The translations under genes were made by a program, and so were the position numbers. DNA of 20,692 bases from Actinomycetes bacterium (GTDB taxonomy: Bacteria; Actinomycetota; Acidimicrobiia; Acidimicrobiales; Microtrichaceae), in contig JAEZFI010000119.1 of NCBI GenBank assembly GCA_023437745.1, positions 1 to 20,692 of the forward strand, read 5' to 3'. Shown one piece after another: positions 7,383-15,417 of the stretch (position 1 is the first letter of the stretch; the number at the start of each line of letters is the position of its first letter). The notes under the pieces are model-generated. The model had not been told where the DNA came from. It ran no database searches and saw only the letters and a program-made list of their open reading frames with translations.

Positions 7383-8183
7383 TCAGCGTCGTGCGACCAT
7401 CGTGACCGTGGTGCGTCCGCCGACGGTCTCCGTGAGCTCCGGTCGGTACACGTAGCCCTGCGGGTGTTCGAACCGTTCCAGCCCGTCGGGCTCGCGAAGT
7501 TGGTGGCCCACCACGTGCCGGACCAGCGCGCCCTTGAGGAGCTTGTTCCAGTGCGAGACCGTGACCAGCGTGCGAGCGCCGTTCCGCTCCACGTCGTCGA
7601 CGAAGCGGACGGTGATCTCCGCAGCGGTCGGGTCCGCACCCGACCACGCCGCAGCGTGCTCGTTCGGCAAGAGGTTCCAGATCGTCCGTCCCGCGGTCCG
7701 GACGGTGAGCGCTGCATCGATCTGCGGCCGCCACACGCTCGACACCTTCCCGACCCCCGGGAGGGACGCACCCATCTTCAGCTTGTAGTCCGGGATCGGG
7801 TCGGAGGGCGTCACCAGACCCATCAGGCCCGAGAAGATCACGACCTGTGCGTCCAGCCGCCGGCGGTCGCGTGCCGAGAGCGATCCGTGGTCGAGTGCCT
7901 GGTAGAGCACGCCCGAGTAGCGCTCGATCGCCGGCAGGGTGGGCGAGTCGAACACCTCGCGGTTGGTGGCGGTCGCGGCGGCCAGCGCCTCGCCCTTCAC
8001 CCCGAACAGCTTCGCCCGGTCGGCGAGCTTGGCTCGGCACGCTCGCCGAAGCCCCGCAGCGACGCGTCCACGGGTGGGGGCGAGCTCCGGGAAGGACATC
8101 GCCGCCGGCGACCACGGCCCGCCCGTCCCGCCCGTCGTCTTGCCCTCGGAGGGCGGCAGGAGGATCAGCGGGGTCGGCGGCAC
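7383..8183 (-). CDS. yaaA: YaaA family peroxide stress protein (DUF328/UPF0246)
   Basis: A 266-residue cytoplasmic protein of the YaaA family. In E. coli, YaaA limits intracellular iron and oxidative DNA damage during hydrogen peroxide stress. The N-terminal LILLPPSEGKT is the actinobacterial form of the family signature. Other hallmarks are RYSGVLYQALD, FSGLMGLVTPSDPIPDYKLKMG, WRPQI, NLLPNEHAAAW and VSHWNKLLKGALVRHVV. The length agrees with the family (about 257). GTG 8183 is preferred because the first conserved strand follows within five residues; TAGAAC lies 7 nt upstream and a GGAG only 2 nt away, so the start may be leaderless. It is downstream of mtfA, from which it is separated by 211 bp of hairpins, so it is probably a separate transcript. 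Confidence 0.9.
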   Translation of the reverse strand: MPPTPLILLPPSEGKTTGGTGGPWSPAAMSFPELAPTRGRVAAGLRRACRAKLADRAKLFGVKGEALAAATATNREVFDSPTLPAIERYSGVLYQALDHGSLSARDRRRLDAQVVIFSGLMGLVTPSDPIPDYKLKMGASLPGVGKVSSVWRPQIDAALTVRTAGRTIWNLLPNEHAAAWSGADPTAAEITVRFVDDVERNGARTLVTVSHWNKLLKGALVRHVVGHQLREPDGLERFEHPQGYVYRPELTETVGGRTTVTMVARR

Positions 8184-8223
8184 GGCTCCGGTTCTAGCGC
8201 CACGAACGGCGTCGCCTCGAAAC

Positions 8224-8239
8224 CGGGGACTGCTCCCCG
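8224..8239. other. Small hairpin in the mtfA-yaaA gap
   Basis: CGGGGA (8224-8229), loop CTGC, TCCCCG (8234-8239). It has a 6-bp perfect stem and lies about 40 bp upstream of the yaaA start. Confidence 0.4.
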
Positions 8240-8265
8240 CTCCGGTGAGCCTCGAACTCGTCTGG

Positions 8266-8283
8266 ACCCCGGACGACCGGGGT
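8266..8283. other. Hairpin in the mtfA-yaaA gap
   Basis: ACCCCGG (8266-8272), loop ACGA, CCGGGGT (8277-8283). It has a 7-bp perfect stem with a tetraloop and is the middle member of three adjacent stems in this gap. Confidence 0.5.
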
Positions 8284-8310
8284 AGGCGTCGATCTGTCCC
8301 CGCTGATCTC

Positions 8311-8365
8311 GTCGGCGGTGGCGGGACACTCTCCCCTTCTCCACCACCCACCCGCCACCGCCGAC
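8311..8365. terminator. 15-bp perfect stem downstream of mtfA
   Basis: GTCGGCGGTGGCGGG (8311-8325) is exactly complementary to 8351-8365, with a pyrimidine-rich 25-nt loop on the + strand. On the - strand it starts 30 nt past the mtfA stop. A shorter pair, CCGGGCC (8381-8387) and GGCCCGG (8401-8407), spans the stop codon itself. Its position suggests a terminator for the phyH-like/mtfA unit; an operator or repeat element is also possible. Confidence 0.6.
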
Positions 8366-8394
8366 GTGTTCTCCCCTGGGCCGGGCCAGCAGGG

Positions 8395-9162
8395 TCAAGC
8401 GGCCCGGGCGGCGGGGTCCTGGCGGTAGTAGTCGGAGAGCACCTCGTAGAGGTCGGCGTGCTCGTCGCGCAGGGCGACCGGCGCGTCGAAGAACACCTCG
8501 GTCGCCACCGCGAAGAACTCGCCGGGGTTCACGCCGGCGTACTCGTCGAGGACCGTGCCGCCCACCCCGGCGGAGACCCGCTCGTACACGTCGGTGCACA
8601 CACGGATCCAACGTTCGTACCGGTCCCGTGACCCGAGCGGGGGCGTCCCGTCCACCGTGCCGTCGATCATGTCGAGCTGGTGGGCGAACTCGTGGAGCAC
8701 GACGTTGTGCCCGCTGCCGGGTCGACGGGTGTCGCGGAGGGCGGCGTCCCAGGCGATGAGCACCTGCCCGTCGTAGTGCGCCTCGCCCAGCACGGGCGTC
8801 GGGTCGTCGGACACGATGCCCGGCACGTGGGAGTGCTCGCCCCGCAGGATCACCGTGGTGGGGTGCACGAGGATGTTCCGCACTCGCCGGTAGGAGTCGT
8901 CCGGCAGCTCCAGCACCAGGAGCGCGGCCTGGCCGGCGATCGTCACGACGATCTCGTCGGTCAGCTCGAAGCCTCGCGATCCCTCCCAGCCCTTGTGCAG
9001 CATGAGGCCGTGGGCGATGTGCTCCAGCCGGGCGCGTTCGTCGTCGGTCAGGCGGCCCCAGTGGCGGACGCGGATGGAGAGGATCGCCCGCCACTCGGGG
9101 AGGAACGCCGGCTCGGCGCGGGGATGGCGCTCACGTCGGTTCCACCAGGCGCTGAGGCTCAC
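8395..9162 (-). CDS. mtfA: MtfA-type zinc peptidase (M90 family)
   Basis: A 255-residue cytosolic zinc peptidase of the MtfA/M90 family. In enterobacteria MtfA binds the repressor Mlc and so affects glucose PTS control. The zinc site is visible: LHEFAHQLD gives His157, Glu158 and His161, and Glu222 in VATEVFF is the third ligand at the expected spacing. The conserved front part includes LPDDSYRRVRNILVHP and the GEAHYDGQVLIAWD strand. The length fits the family. The GTG start overlaps the stop of the upstream dioxygenase-like gene by 4 bp (GTGA), so translation is coupled. No Mlc or PTS gene is in the window, so the enterobacterial role should not be transferred directly. Confidence 0.92.
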   Translation of the reverse strand: MSLSAWWNRRERHPRAEPAFLPEWRAILSIRVRHWGRLTDDERARLEHIAHGLMLHKGWEGSRGFELTDEIVVTIAGQAALLVLELPDDSYRRVRNILVHPTTVILRGEHSHVPGIVSDDPTPVLGEAHYDGQVLIAWDAALRDTRRPGSGHNVVLHEFAHQLDMIDGTVDGTPPLGSRDRYERWIRVCTDVYERVSAGVGGTVLDEYAGVNPGEFFAVATEVFFDAPVALRDEHADLYEVLSDYYRQDPAARAA

Positions 9163-10382
9163 GTGGCGGTGGCGGGGCGCTGCGACACCGTCACGGGTGC
9201 CGCCTCGCGGGCCTCCCGCAGCTTCGCCTTCCCGATCCGCTGCGCCTCGGCGTCCTGCGCAGGCAGGTTGAACGCCGAGTAGAGGACGCGCCGCTCACGT
9301 GCCACCGGGGGCTGCGCCATGTGCGTCGTGCAGCTCAGGTGGATGGTGACGTCGCCCGTCCCGGTCGGGAGGTCGACGAGGGGCAGGTCCTGGCCTTTGC
9401 GGACGAACGCCGGCCAGACGAGCACGCGGTTCGATCCGGCCACGACGCGCAGCTGTCCCGAGTCGGCGCCGGCCCCGGTGATCGACACGCCGACGGTCAT
9501 GCTGCAGCAGTCGTAGCTGTGGCGGCCGTTGGCGCAGTCCTTGTGCCACGGCACGTCCGAGATGCCCTCGACGACCCCGAGGGGCTTCACCAGCGCCTCG
9601 ATGCGGTTCGGGCCGAAGTCGCCGAACCGGTGGCCGGCTCGGCCGAGGTCACCGAGGCCGGCGAACCGCCGGTCGGCGAGCAGCTCCGTCAGCGTGGTCG
9701 AGTGCTCGTCGAAGCCCTGCATGCGCACGAGGCGGTCCTCCCCGTCGTGCGTGCGGGCCCACCAGGAGCGCCCGTCGCCCTGGTGGTACGTGGGCGCTGC
9801 GCGGTCCATGTCGGCGGAGATCTGCGCCATCTCGTCCTCGGTGAAGAGGCCGGCGATGTGCACGAAGCCCGCCTCCTCGAGGAAGTGCGCCATCTGGTCG
9901 GGGTCGTCGTCGAGGCGGAACGACCGGCCGAGGTCGAGTGGCGAGCCGTCGGCATCCAGGAAGGTCGGGGTGCTGCCCGCGCCCGGTGCATACGGGGTGC
10001 GCCCGTCGAGGGCTCCACGGAGCAGCACCCACCAGTCGAGCAGCAGCTCCAATCGGGCGGTGCTGTCGAGCGCGCCGCTGATGAACCACGCCATCGGGGT
10101 GACGAGGTCCGCGACGAGGTCCGTGAGCGCGTCGCGACTCAGCGTCAGCCGCTGGTCGCTCGTCGCGCCGGGGGTCACCCCGACCCGACCGTCGTCGACC
10201 GAGAGCGTCCACGCGTCGCCGTCGACCTCGACGGTCAGGGGTCGTGGGTCGAGCCACGTCGCCGCGGGGCGCAGCTCCTCCGAGCTCGATGCGAACGCCG
10301 CAGGGAGCTGCTCGCCGAACAGGAGGGCAGGGTCGACCTCGGGGGTCGGCCCGTCGACTCGGGTGCGCACGTCCACCGTCAT
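9159..10382 (-). CDS. SCP2-like domain fused to phytanoyl-CoA dioxygenase (PhyH) domain
   Basis: A 407-residue protein. Residues about 50-130 read as a small SCP2/sterol-carrier-like module (RPLTVEVDGDAWTLSVDDGR... DLVTPMAWFISGALD). The rest, from about 160 (EEAGFVHIAGLFTEDEM), is a PhyH-type double-stranded beta-helix Fe(II)/2-oxoglutarate dioxygenase. The iron ligands are HxD in VPWHKDC (His280, Asp282) and a distal His348 or His354. With His354, Arg365 would be the 2-oxoglutarate-binding Arg. This suggests hydroxylation of a hydrophobic or lipid-like substrate held by the front domain. ATG 10382 is chosen because the region further upstream reads as non-coding. It is coupled to mtfA by a 4-bp overlap and divergent from the permease gene. 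Confidence 0.82.
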   Translation of the reverse strand: MTVDVRTRVDGPTPEVDPALLFGEQLPAAFASSSEELRPAATWLDPRPLTVEVDGDAWTLSVDDGRVGVTPGATSDQRLTLSRDALTDLVADLVTPMAWFISGALDSTARLELLLDWWVLLRGALDGRTPYAPGAGSTPTFLDADGSPLDLGRSFRLDDDPDQMAHFLEEAGFVHIAGLFTEDEMAQISADMDRAAPTYHQGDGRSWWARTHDGEDRLVRMQGFDEHSTTLTELLADRRFAGLGDLGRAGHRFGDFGPNRIEALVKPLGVVEGISDVPWHKDCANGRHSYDCCSMTVGVSITGAGADSGQLRVVAGSNRVLVWPAFVRKGQDLPLVDLPTGTGDVTIHLSCTTHMAQPPVARERRVLYSAFNLPAQDAEAQRIGKAKLREAREAAPVTVSQRPATAT

Positions 10383-10524
10383 GGCGCGAGTCTGCCCCAC
10401 GGCGGTGCGGCGTGGGCTGCGATCAGATCGGCCACCCGGGCCGTCGCCCTTGTTCGCAGGGTTCCCGGCGGGGTACTCCGGTGGCGGGGGGACGACGCCG
10501 CCCCCGAGCAGCACGGAGACGACG

Positions 10525-11643
10525 ATGAGCACCGACGCCTCGGGCCCCAGCGGCTCGCCCTCACCCAGCCCAGGGCCGACACGTCGTCGCGTCCACCCCG
10601 CCGTCGAGCTGGCAGCTGCCTACGGGTGGCGCCTGCTGGTGATCGCCGCGGTGGTCGTCGGCTCCCTGTGGCTGCTCCGGAAGCTCTGGGTGGTGTCCCT
10701 CGCCGTGGTGCTGGCGCTCTTCATCGCCCGCGCCCTGGACGCACCGGCGCGGTGGCTGCGCGCCCGCCTCGGGAGGCCGGCGCTGGTCGCCGCCCTCGGC
10801 CTCATGATCTTCCTGGCGGTCGTGGCGGCGGCCGGGTGGCTCGTCATCCCCGCAGTCGCCGACGAGTTCGAATCGCTCGGGCCGACGCTGAGCGAAGCCG
10901 TCGACGACGTGGAGCAGTGGTTGGTGGACGATGCGCCGTTCGACCTGGACCGGCGCGAGCTGGAGGAGCTCCGCACGCAGGTCGGCGACGCGTTCCTGAG
11001 CTCGCTCCGATCCAGGAGCGACTCGCTGGCCAGCGGCGCGCTGGCGGTGTTCGAAGGGGTCATCGGGCTCCTGCTCGCCGTGATCGCCACCTTCTTCTTC
11101 CTGAAGGACGGGCCGCGGGTGCAGGAGGGCGTGCTGCGGCGACTGCCGATCGGTCGGCGTGAGCTCACCCGCAAGCTGGCGTCCCGGGCGTGGGAGACCA
11201 TCGGCGGCTACCTGCGAGGTGCTGCGATGCTCGGCGCCGTGGAGTCGGTCGCCATCGGCATCACCCTCGCCCTCGTGGGAGCGGACCTCGTGATCCCGGT
11301 GGTCGTGCTCACGTTCGCGGCGGCGTTCGTGCCGATGGTGGGGGCGATCGTGGCGGGCATCGTGGCGGTGCTCGTGGCGCTGTCGACGTCCGGGCTCGGT
11401 GCCGCAGTGGTGGTCGGCATCGTCGCGCTGGTCGTGCAGCAGTTCGACAACGATCTGCTGGCGCCGTTGGTCTACGGGCGCACGCTGCAGCTGCACCCGC
11501 TGGTGGTGCTCTTCGCTGTGGTCGGCGGTGGCGCGCTGTTCGGCGTGGCCGGCACGGTGCTCGCCGTGCCCGTGACGGCGGTGCTGGTGAACGTGACGAC
11601 GGAGCTGCAACGCGCCCGCCACCCCGAGCTCGCGGCCCCCTGA
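10525..11643 (+). CDS. AI-2E/PerM family transporter
   Basis: A 372-residue integral membrane protein of the AI-2E exporter (TqsA/PerM) family. After a Pro/Ser-rich cytosolic tail (residues 1-30) come two closely spaced hydrophobic helices, a third, then a long soluble segment (about 115-170). The hallmark FFLKDGP (Lys194-Asp195) follows. The C-terminal half has several more helices, including FAAAFVPMVGAIVAGIVAVLVAL and the conserved QQFDNDLLAPLVYG. The ATG at 10525 follows a GGAG by 6 nt. Family members export autoinducer-2 in E. coli (TqsA) or exchange ions; the substrate here is unknown. It is convergent with the GH65 gene, with only 22 bp between the stops. Confidence 0.9.
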   Translation: MSTDASGPSGSPSPSPGPTRRRVHPAVELAAAYGWRLLVIAAVVVGSLWLLRKLWVVSLAVVLALFIARALDAPARWLRARLGRPALVAALGLMIFLAVVAAAGWLVIPAVADEFESLGPTLSEAVDDVEQWLVDDAPFDLDRRELEELRTQVGDAFLSSLRSRSDSLASGALAVFEGVIGLLLAVIATFFFLKDGPRVQEGVLRRLPIGRRELTRKLASRAWETIGGYLRGAAMLGAVESVAIGITLALVGADLVIPVVVLTFAAAFVPMVGAIVAGIVAVLVALSTSGLGAAVVVGIVALVVQQFDNDLLAPLVYGRTLQLHPLVVLFAVVGGGALFGVAGTVLAVPVTAVLVNVTTELQRARHPELAAP

Positions 11644-11665
11644 TCCCTCCGCCGGTCGAGGTTCG

Positions 11666-14083
11666 TCAGGACCACCCTGCGTCACCCTCCGGCTCGTACG
11701 GCGGCAGCGGCGTGTGGGGTGCGACGCCGTTCGAGCCGACGCCCCGCCGCAGCGGCTCACGCCCATGGGGTGGGCGGACCGGCTCGACCTCGGGGGCCGG
11801 AGGGCAGGGCAGGGTCAGGGGATCACCGGGCGACACCGTCACCGCGTCGCCGTGGTGCATGAGCTCGAGCGGTTCGCCGGTGAGCAGCTCGTAGCGGGTC
11901 TCGCCGGCACCGATCGCGAGGCGGAGCTGTCGCCCGCGGTAGAGGAGCCCGAAGCAGATGCGCGACAGCGCCGCAGGCAGTCGGGGCGCGAGGGCGAGGG
12001 TGGGCCCGTGATCGCGGAGGCCGCCGAAGCCCGCCACGACCGCCAGCCACGCCCCCGACGACGAGGCGAGGTGGATGCCGTCCGCAGTGTTCCCCGCGAG
12101 GTCGCGGAGGTCGACCAGCGCGGTCTCGCGGAGGTACTCGTACGCGAGGTCCAGGTGTCCGATCTCCGCGGCCACGACCGCCTGGATCGACGCCGACAGC
12201 GACGAGTCGCGCACCGTGATCGCCTCGTAGTGGGCGTAGTTGCGGCGCTTCAGCTCGTCGTCGAAGTGCTCGCCGCACAGGTACATCGCGAACACGAGGT
12301 CGGCCTGCTTCACGACCTGGCTGGAGTACAGGAGGTAGTAGGGGTAGTGGAGCAGCAGCGGGTAGTCGTCGGGCGTGGTCGACTCGAAGTCCCAGCGCCG
12401 GTAGCGCGTGAAGCCCTCCGACTGGGCGGTCACCCCGAGCTCCTCGTCGAAGGGGACGACGATGGCGTCGGCCGCCCGTCGCCAGGCGTCGACCTCGTCG
12501 TCGCTCACACCCAGCTCCGACGCACGATCCGGGTGGCGTCCCACGGCGTCGGCAGCACTGCGCAGGTTCCGGGCCGCCAGCACGTTGGTGAACGTGTTGT
12601 TGTCCACCAGGGCCGAGTACTCGTCCGGGCCGGTCACCCCGTCGATGCGGAAGCAGCCTTCGGCGTCGTGGTGTCCCAGGGAGGCCCACAGCCGTGCCGT
12701 CTCGACGAGCAGGTCGAGGCCCGGCCCCTGCTCGAAGTCGTGGTCGCCCGTCGCCCAGACGTAGCGGCGCACGGCGTCGGCCACGTCGGCGTTGATGTGG
12801 AAGGACGCCGTCCCCGCCGGCCAGTAGCCCGAGCACTCCTCGCCGCGGATGGTCCGCCAGGGGAACGCCGCTCCCCGGAGCCGCAGCTCGGTGGCCCGGG
12901 CTCGAGCGAGGTCGAGTGTCGAGTGCCGCCACCGCAGCGCATCGGCCACCGTCGACGGCGCGGTGTAGGTGAGCATCGGGAGCGTGTAGGCGTCCATGTC
13001 CCAGAAGGTGTGGCCGTCATAGCCGCGGCCGGTGAGCCCCTTCGCCGGGATCGCCCGCTGCTCCGCCCTCGCCGCCGCCTGGATCACCTGGAACTGGCCG
13101 AACCGGATCGCCTGCTGCAGCTCGGGGTCCCCCTCGACCTCCACGTCCGCCCGCGCCCACACGTCGTCGAGGAACTCGCGCTGCCCCTCGAGCAGGCCGT
13201 CCCAGCCGGTCCGCCGGGCCGCCGCGAGCGCCGCGTCGACCTGATCGCGCAGCGCGGGAGCGGAGCGCACGCTGGACCACCCGTAGGCCAGCAGCTTCAC
13301 GATCCGGAGCCGCTGCCCCGGATCGAGCGCGGTGCTGAACGTGATCCGGGCGAGGTCCGGCTCGCTCTCGGCATCGGTGAGGATGTCGTTCGGGCCCTCG
13401 ACGAGGTGCTCCAAACCGGCGGCGATGCGCAGGCCGCTGCTGCGAGTGCGATGACCGAGGCTGGCGCCCACCTCGTGGTGCGCGTGGTACTCGGCGACGA
13501 ACGGAGCGCGGAGCGCGGCAGCCGCTCGCGGGTCGTCGGTCTCCTCCGACGGCGGCTCGTTCGCCACGAGCGTGGATTGCACCGTCACGCGAGCCGGTGC
13601 GCCGAGGGGCTCGACCTCGTAGAGCACCGCCACGATCGAGCGCTGGACGAACGACACGAGACGGGTGGACTGCACGCGGATCCCCTGCCCGGCCGGCGAG
13701 GTCCACTCGACCTCACGTCGGAGCACGCCGGCGCGCAGATCGAGGGTCCTCACGTGGCGTTCGAGGGTGCCGAGGCGCAGGTCGAACGGCTCGTCGTCGA
13801 CGAGGAGCCGCATCAGCTTGCCGTCGGTCACGTTGATGAGGGTCTGGCCCACCTCGGGGTAGCCGTAGCCGCTCTCCGCGTAGGGCATCGGCAGCGTCTC
13901 GAAGAACCCGTTGAGGTAGCTGCCGACGGTTCCGTGGGGCTCGCCTTCGTCGAGGGTCCCGCGGATCCCGATGTGCCCGTTCGAGAGGGCGAAGATCGTC
14001 TCGGTCTCGTCGAGCAGGTCCAGGTGGAGCTCGGGCTCGGTGACCGACCAGGGCTCGACCAGGAAGGTGGACGGGTCGATCAT
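11666..14083 (-). CDS. Glycoside hydrolase family 65 protein (disaccharide phosphorylase-like)
   Basis: An 805-residue GH65 enzyme, the family of inverting maltose, trehalose and kojibiose phosphorylases that release beta-glucose-1-phosphate. The N-terminal beta-sandwich starts at IFALSNGHIGIRGTLDEG and runs to about 270. The catalytic (alpha/alpha)6 barrel includes FWDMDAYTLPML and the GVTGPDEYS motif, whose Glu488 aligns with the family's general acid. A C-terminal beta domain ends the protein. RVEC-type retaining motifs are absent. The ATG at 14083 overlaps the HAD stop (ATGA). The pair resembles mycobacterial Rv3401/Rv3400: GH65 would make beta-glucose-1-phosphate and the HAD mutase would convert it to glucose-6-phosphate. 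There is no signal peptide, so it acts in the cytosol. A hydrolase activity cannot be excluded. Confidence 0.9.
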   Translation of the reverse strand: MIDPSTFLVEPWSVTEPELHLDLLDETETIFALSNGHIGIRGTLDEGEPHGTVGSYLNGFFETLPMPYAESGYGYPEVGQTLINVTDGKLMRLLVDDEPFDLRLGTLERHVRTLDLRAGVLRREVEWTSPAGQGIRVQSTRLVSFVQRSIVAVLYEVEPLGAPARVTVQSTLVANEPPSEETDDPRAAAALRAPFVAEYHAHHEVGASLGHRTRSSGLRIAAGLEHLVEGPNDILTDAESEPDLARITFSTALDPGQRLRIVKLLAYGWSSVRSAPALRDQVDAALAAARRTGWDGLLEGQREFLDDVWARADVEVEGDPELQQAIRFGQFQVIQAAARAEQRAIPAKGLTGRGYDGHTFWDMDAYTLPMLTYTAPSTVADALRWRHSTLDLARARATELRLRGAAFPWRTIRGEECSGYWPAGTASFHINADVADAVRRYVWATGDHDFEQGPGLDLLVETARLWASLGHHDAEGCFRIDGVTGPDEYSALVDNNTFTNVLAARNLRSAADAVGRHPDRASELGVSDDEVDAWRRAADAIVVPFDEELGVTAQSEGFTRYRRWDFESTTPDDYPLLLHYPYYLLYSSQVVKQADLVFAMYLCGEHFDDELKRRNYAHYEAITVRDSSLSASIQAVVAAEIGHLDLAYEYLRETALVDLRDLAGNTADGIHLASSSGAWLAVVAGFGGLRDHGPTLALAPRLPAALSRICFGLLYRGRQLRLAIGAGETRYELLTGEPLELMHHGDAVTVSPGDPLTLPCPPAPEVEPVRPPHGREPLRRGVGSNGVAPHTPLPPYEPEGDAGWS

Positions 14084-14892
14084 CCAGCCACCGTCAGCTC
14101 GGAGAGGTCGGCCACGACGACGTCGGCGCCGTGGGCGCTGAGCTCGGCGGCCTGGTCCATGCGGTCGACGCCGACCACCCAGCCGAACCCGCCGGCGCGT
14201 CCGGCGGCGACACCCGAGACGGCGTCCTCGAAGACCGCCGCCTGCGCGGGCGTCACGCCGACCTGCGTGGCCGCCTCGACGAACATGTCGGGTGCCGGCT
14301 TGCCGGCGAGCGCCTTGGCGGCGGCGACCTCGCCGTCGACGACGGCGTCGAACATGTCCGTGAGGCCGGCGGCTCGCAGCACGGCGTGGCCGTTGCGGCT
14401 CGAGGTGACCAGCGCCCGCCGCAGGCCGGCCCGGCGGCACGCCTCGAGGTACGTCACCGACGCCGGGTAGACCTCGACGCCGTCACGTTCGAGGATCGCG
14501 AGGACCATGTCGTTCTTGCGGGTGCCGAGGCCGTGCACGGTGTCGACCTCGGGCGGGTCGTCCTCCGATCCCTCGGCCAGCGCGATGTCGCGCGAGGTGA
14601 GGAACGACCGGACCCCGTCGTGGCGGAGCTTCCCGTCGACGTAGGCGGCGTAGTCGGCGGCCTCGAACGGGCGGAAGGGCTCGCCGGTGCGTGTCGCCCG
14701 CGCGCGGAGGAACGCGTCGAACATCTCCTTCCACGCAACGAAGTGCACCTTCGCCGTCTGGGTGAGCACGCCGTCGAGGTCGAAGAGGCAGGCGGTGATG
14801 CTCTGGGGCAGTCCGAGCGTCCTCGCGGTGGGGTTGGCGTGATCCGGCGAGTCGTCGTCGACCTGCGTGCCGTGCTCGGTGGGATGGCCCAC
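14080..14892 (-). CDS. HAD-superfamily beta-phosphoglucomutase-like protein
   Basis: A 270-residue HAD subfamily IA protein. The core motifs are FDLDGVLT (nucleophile Asp38, acid/base Asp40), LVTSSRNG (motif II), AGKPAPDMF (motif III Lys) and VFEDAVSGVAAGRAG (motif IV). The cap carries YVDGKLRHDGVRSFLTSR and GLGTRKND, typical of beta-phosphoglucomutases coupled to GH65 enzymes and of Rv3400. It probably interconverts beta-glucose-1-phosphate and glucose-6-phosphate. GTG 14892 is chosen because upstream codons show no family similarity. There is no Shine-Dalgarno sequence, but TACGGT lies 7 nt upstream, pointing to a leaderless transcript. It is the first gene of the pair, with a 4-bp overlap to GH65, and is divergent from the PilZ-like gene. 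Confidence 0.88.
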   Translation of the reverse strand: MGHPTEHGTQVDDDSPDHANPTARTLGLPQSITACLFDLDGVLTQTAKVHFVAWKEMFDAFLRARATRTGEPFRPFEAADYAAYVDGKLRHDGVRSFLTSRDIALAEGSEDDPPEVDTVHGLGTRKNDMVLAILERDGVEVYPASVTYLEACRRAGLRRALVTSSRNGHAVLRAAGLTDMFDAVVDGEVAAAKALAGKPAPDMFVEAATQVGVTPAQAAVFEDAVSGVAAGRAGGFGWVVGVDRMDQAAELSAHGADVVVADLSELTVAG

Positions 14893-14899
14893 CGAAGCG

Positions 14900-14905
14900 A
14901 CCGTA
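14900..14905 (-). promoter_or_regulatory. Candidate -10 element (leaderless start of HAD gene)
   Basis: TACGGT (TAnnnT) on the - strand, 7 nt before the GTG at 14892, with no ribosome binding site in between. No good -35 is visible. Confidence 0.4.
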
Positions 14906-15006
14906 TCGCGTGGGTCCGTCGCCGCGACGGCGTGCCAGCCCGCCGGGGATGTCGTGAACTCGCGCAGCTTTCTCAACCTCCCGCCGAGGGCCGCCGAGTA
15001 ACGAGC

Positions 15007-15396
15007 ATGGATCTGCGACCCCACGACAGGAGACTGACCCCTCGCACGGTGACCGAGACGCGCATCGTGTGGCGAGTGCCCCGGACGACGAGCGAGGGGA
15101 CCGTCCTGGCGGTCGAGGAGGCGATGGTCGAGAACGTGTCGCTGACCGGCGTCATCATCCGCGCGGACGTGGCGGACGAGGTCCACGAGGGCGACGTCGT
15201 CGACATCGCCGTCGGCGGTCACGAGGGCTCCGTGCGGATCCGCCGCATCGAGCTGGTGGGCGACGCGGGTCGTTGCTGCTACGCCGGCGAGCTGATCGCG
15301 CCGACCCCCGAGCTCAGCGACGCGCTGCTCGGCGACAGGGTGGCGGAGGCTCGGCGAGGGCTCGAGGCCTTCCGCTCCCACGCCCGGGTGAGCTGA
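15007..15396 (+). CDS. PilZ-like small protein
   Basis: A 129-residue protein with a probable PilZ fold, the c-di-GMP-binding domain. Seen are arginine pairs that fit RxxxR (Arg9/Arg13 or Arg19/Arg23) and, about 20 residues after the second pair, NVSLTG (43-48), matching [D/N]xSxxG. A beta-rich region with GDVVDIAVGG and SVRIRRIELVG follows, as expected for the barrel. No output domain is fused. ATG 15007 lacks a strong ribosome binding site. It is divergent from the GH65/HAD unit and convergent with the VOC gene (21 bp between stops), so it is likely monocistronic. Ligand binding is inferred from motifs only; a degenerate PilZ is the alternative. Confidence 0.72.
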   Translation: MDLRPHDRRLTPRTVTETRIVWRVPRTTSEGTVLAVEEAMVENVSLTGVIIRADVADEVHEGDVVDIAVGGHEGSVRIRRIELVGDAGRCCYAGELIAPTPELSDALLGDRVAEARRGLEAFRSHARVS

Positions 15397-15417
15397 CTTC
15401 CGGGTCGGGCGGCCCGC

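Noticed and set aside
9529..10524. N-terminal extension of the AI-2E family gene
   Set aside because: It lies antisense to the dioxygenase gene. The ATG at 10525 has a GGAG at proper spacing and precedes the membrane domain.
10383..10524. Possible operator in the gap between the dioxygenase and permease genes
   Set aside because: Only short GC runs and a GATCAGATC-like palindrome are present; nothing rises above what this composition gives by chance.
11714..14470. A 918-codon open frame on the + strand opposite GH65
   Set aside because: The composition is typical of a frame shadow, and GH65 and HAD motifs are read on the other strand.
14893..15381. Extension of the HAD gene upstream of GTG 14892
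   Set aside because: It would overlap the whole PilZ-like gene antisense and shows no family similarity.
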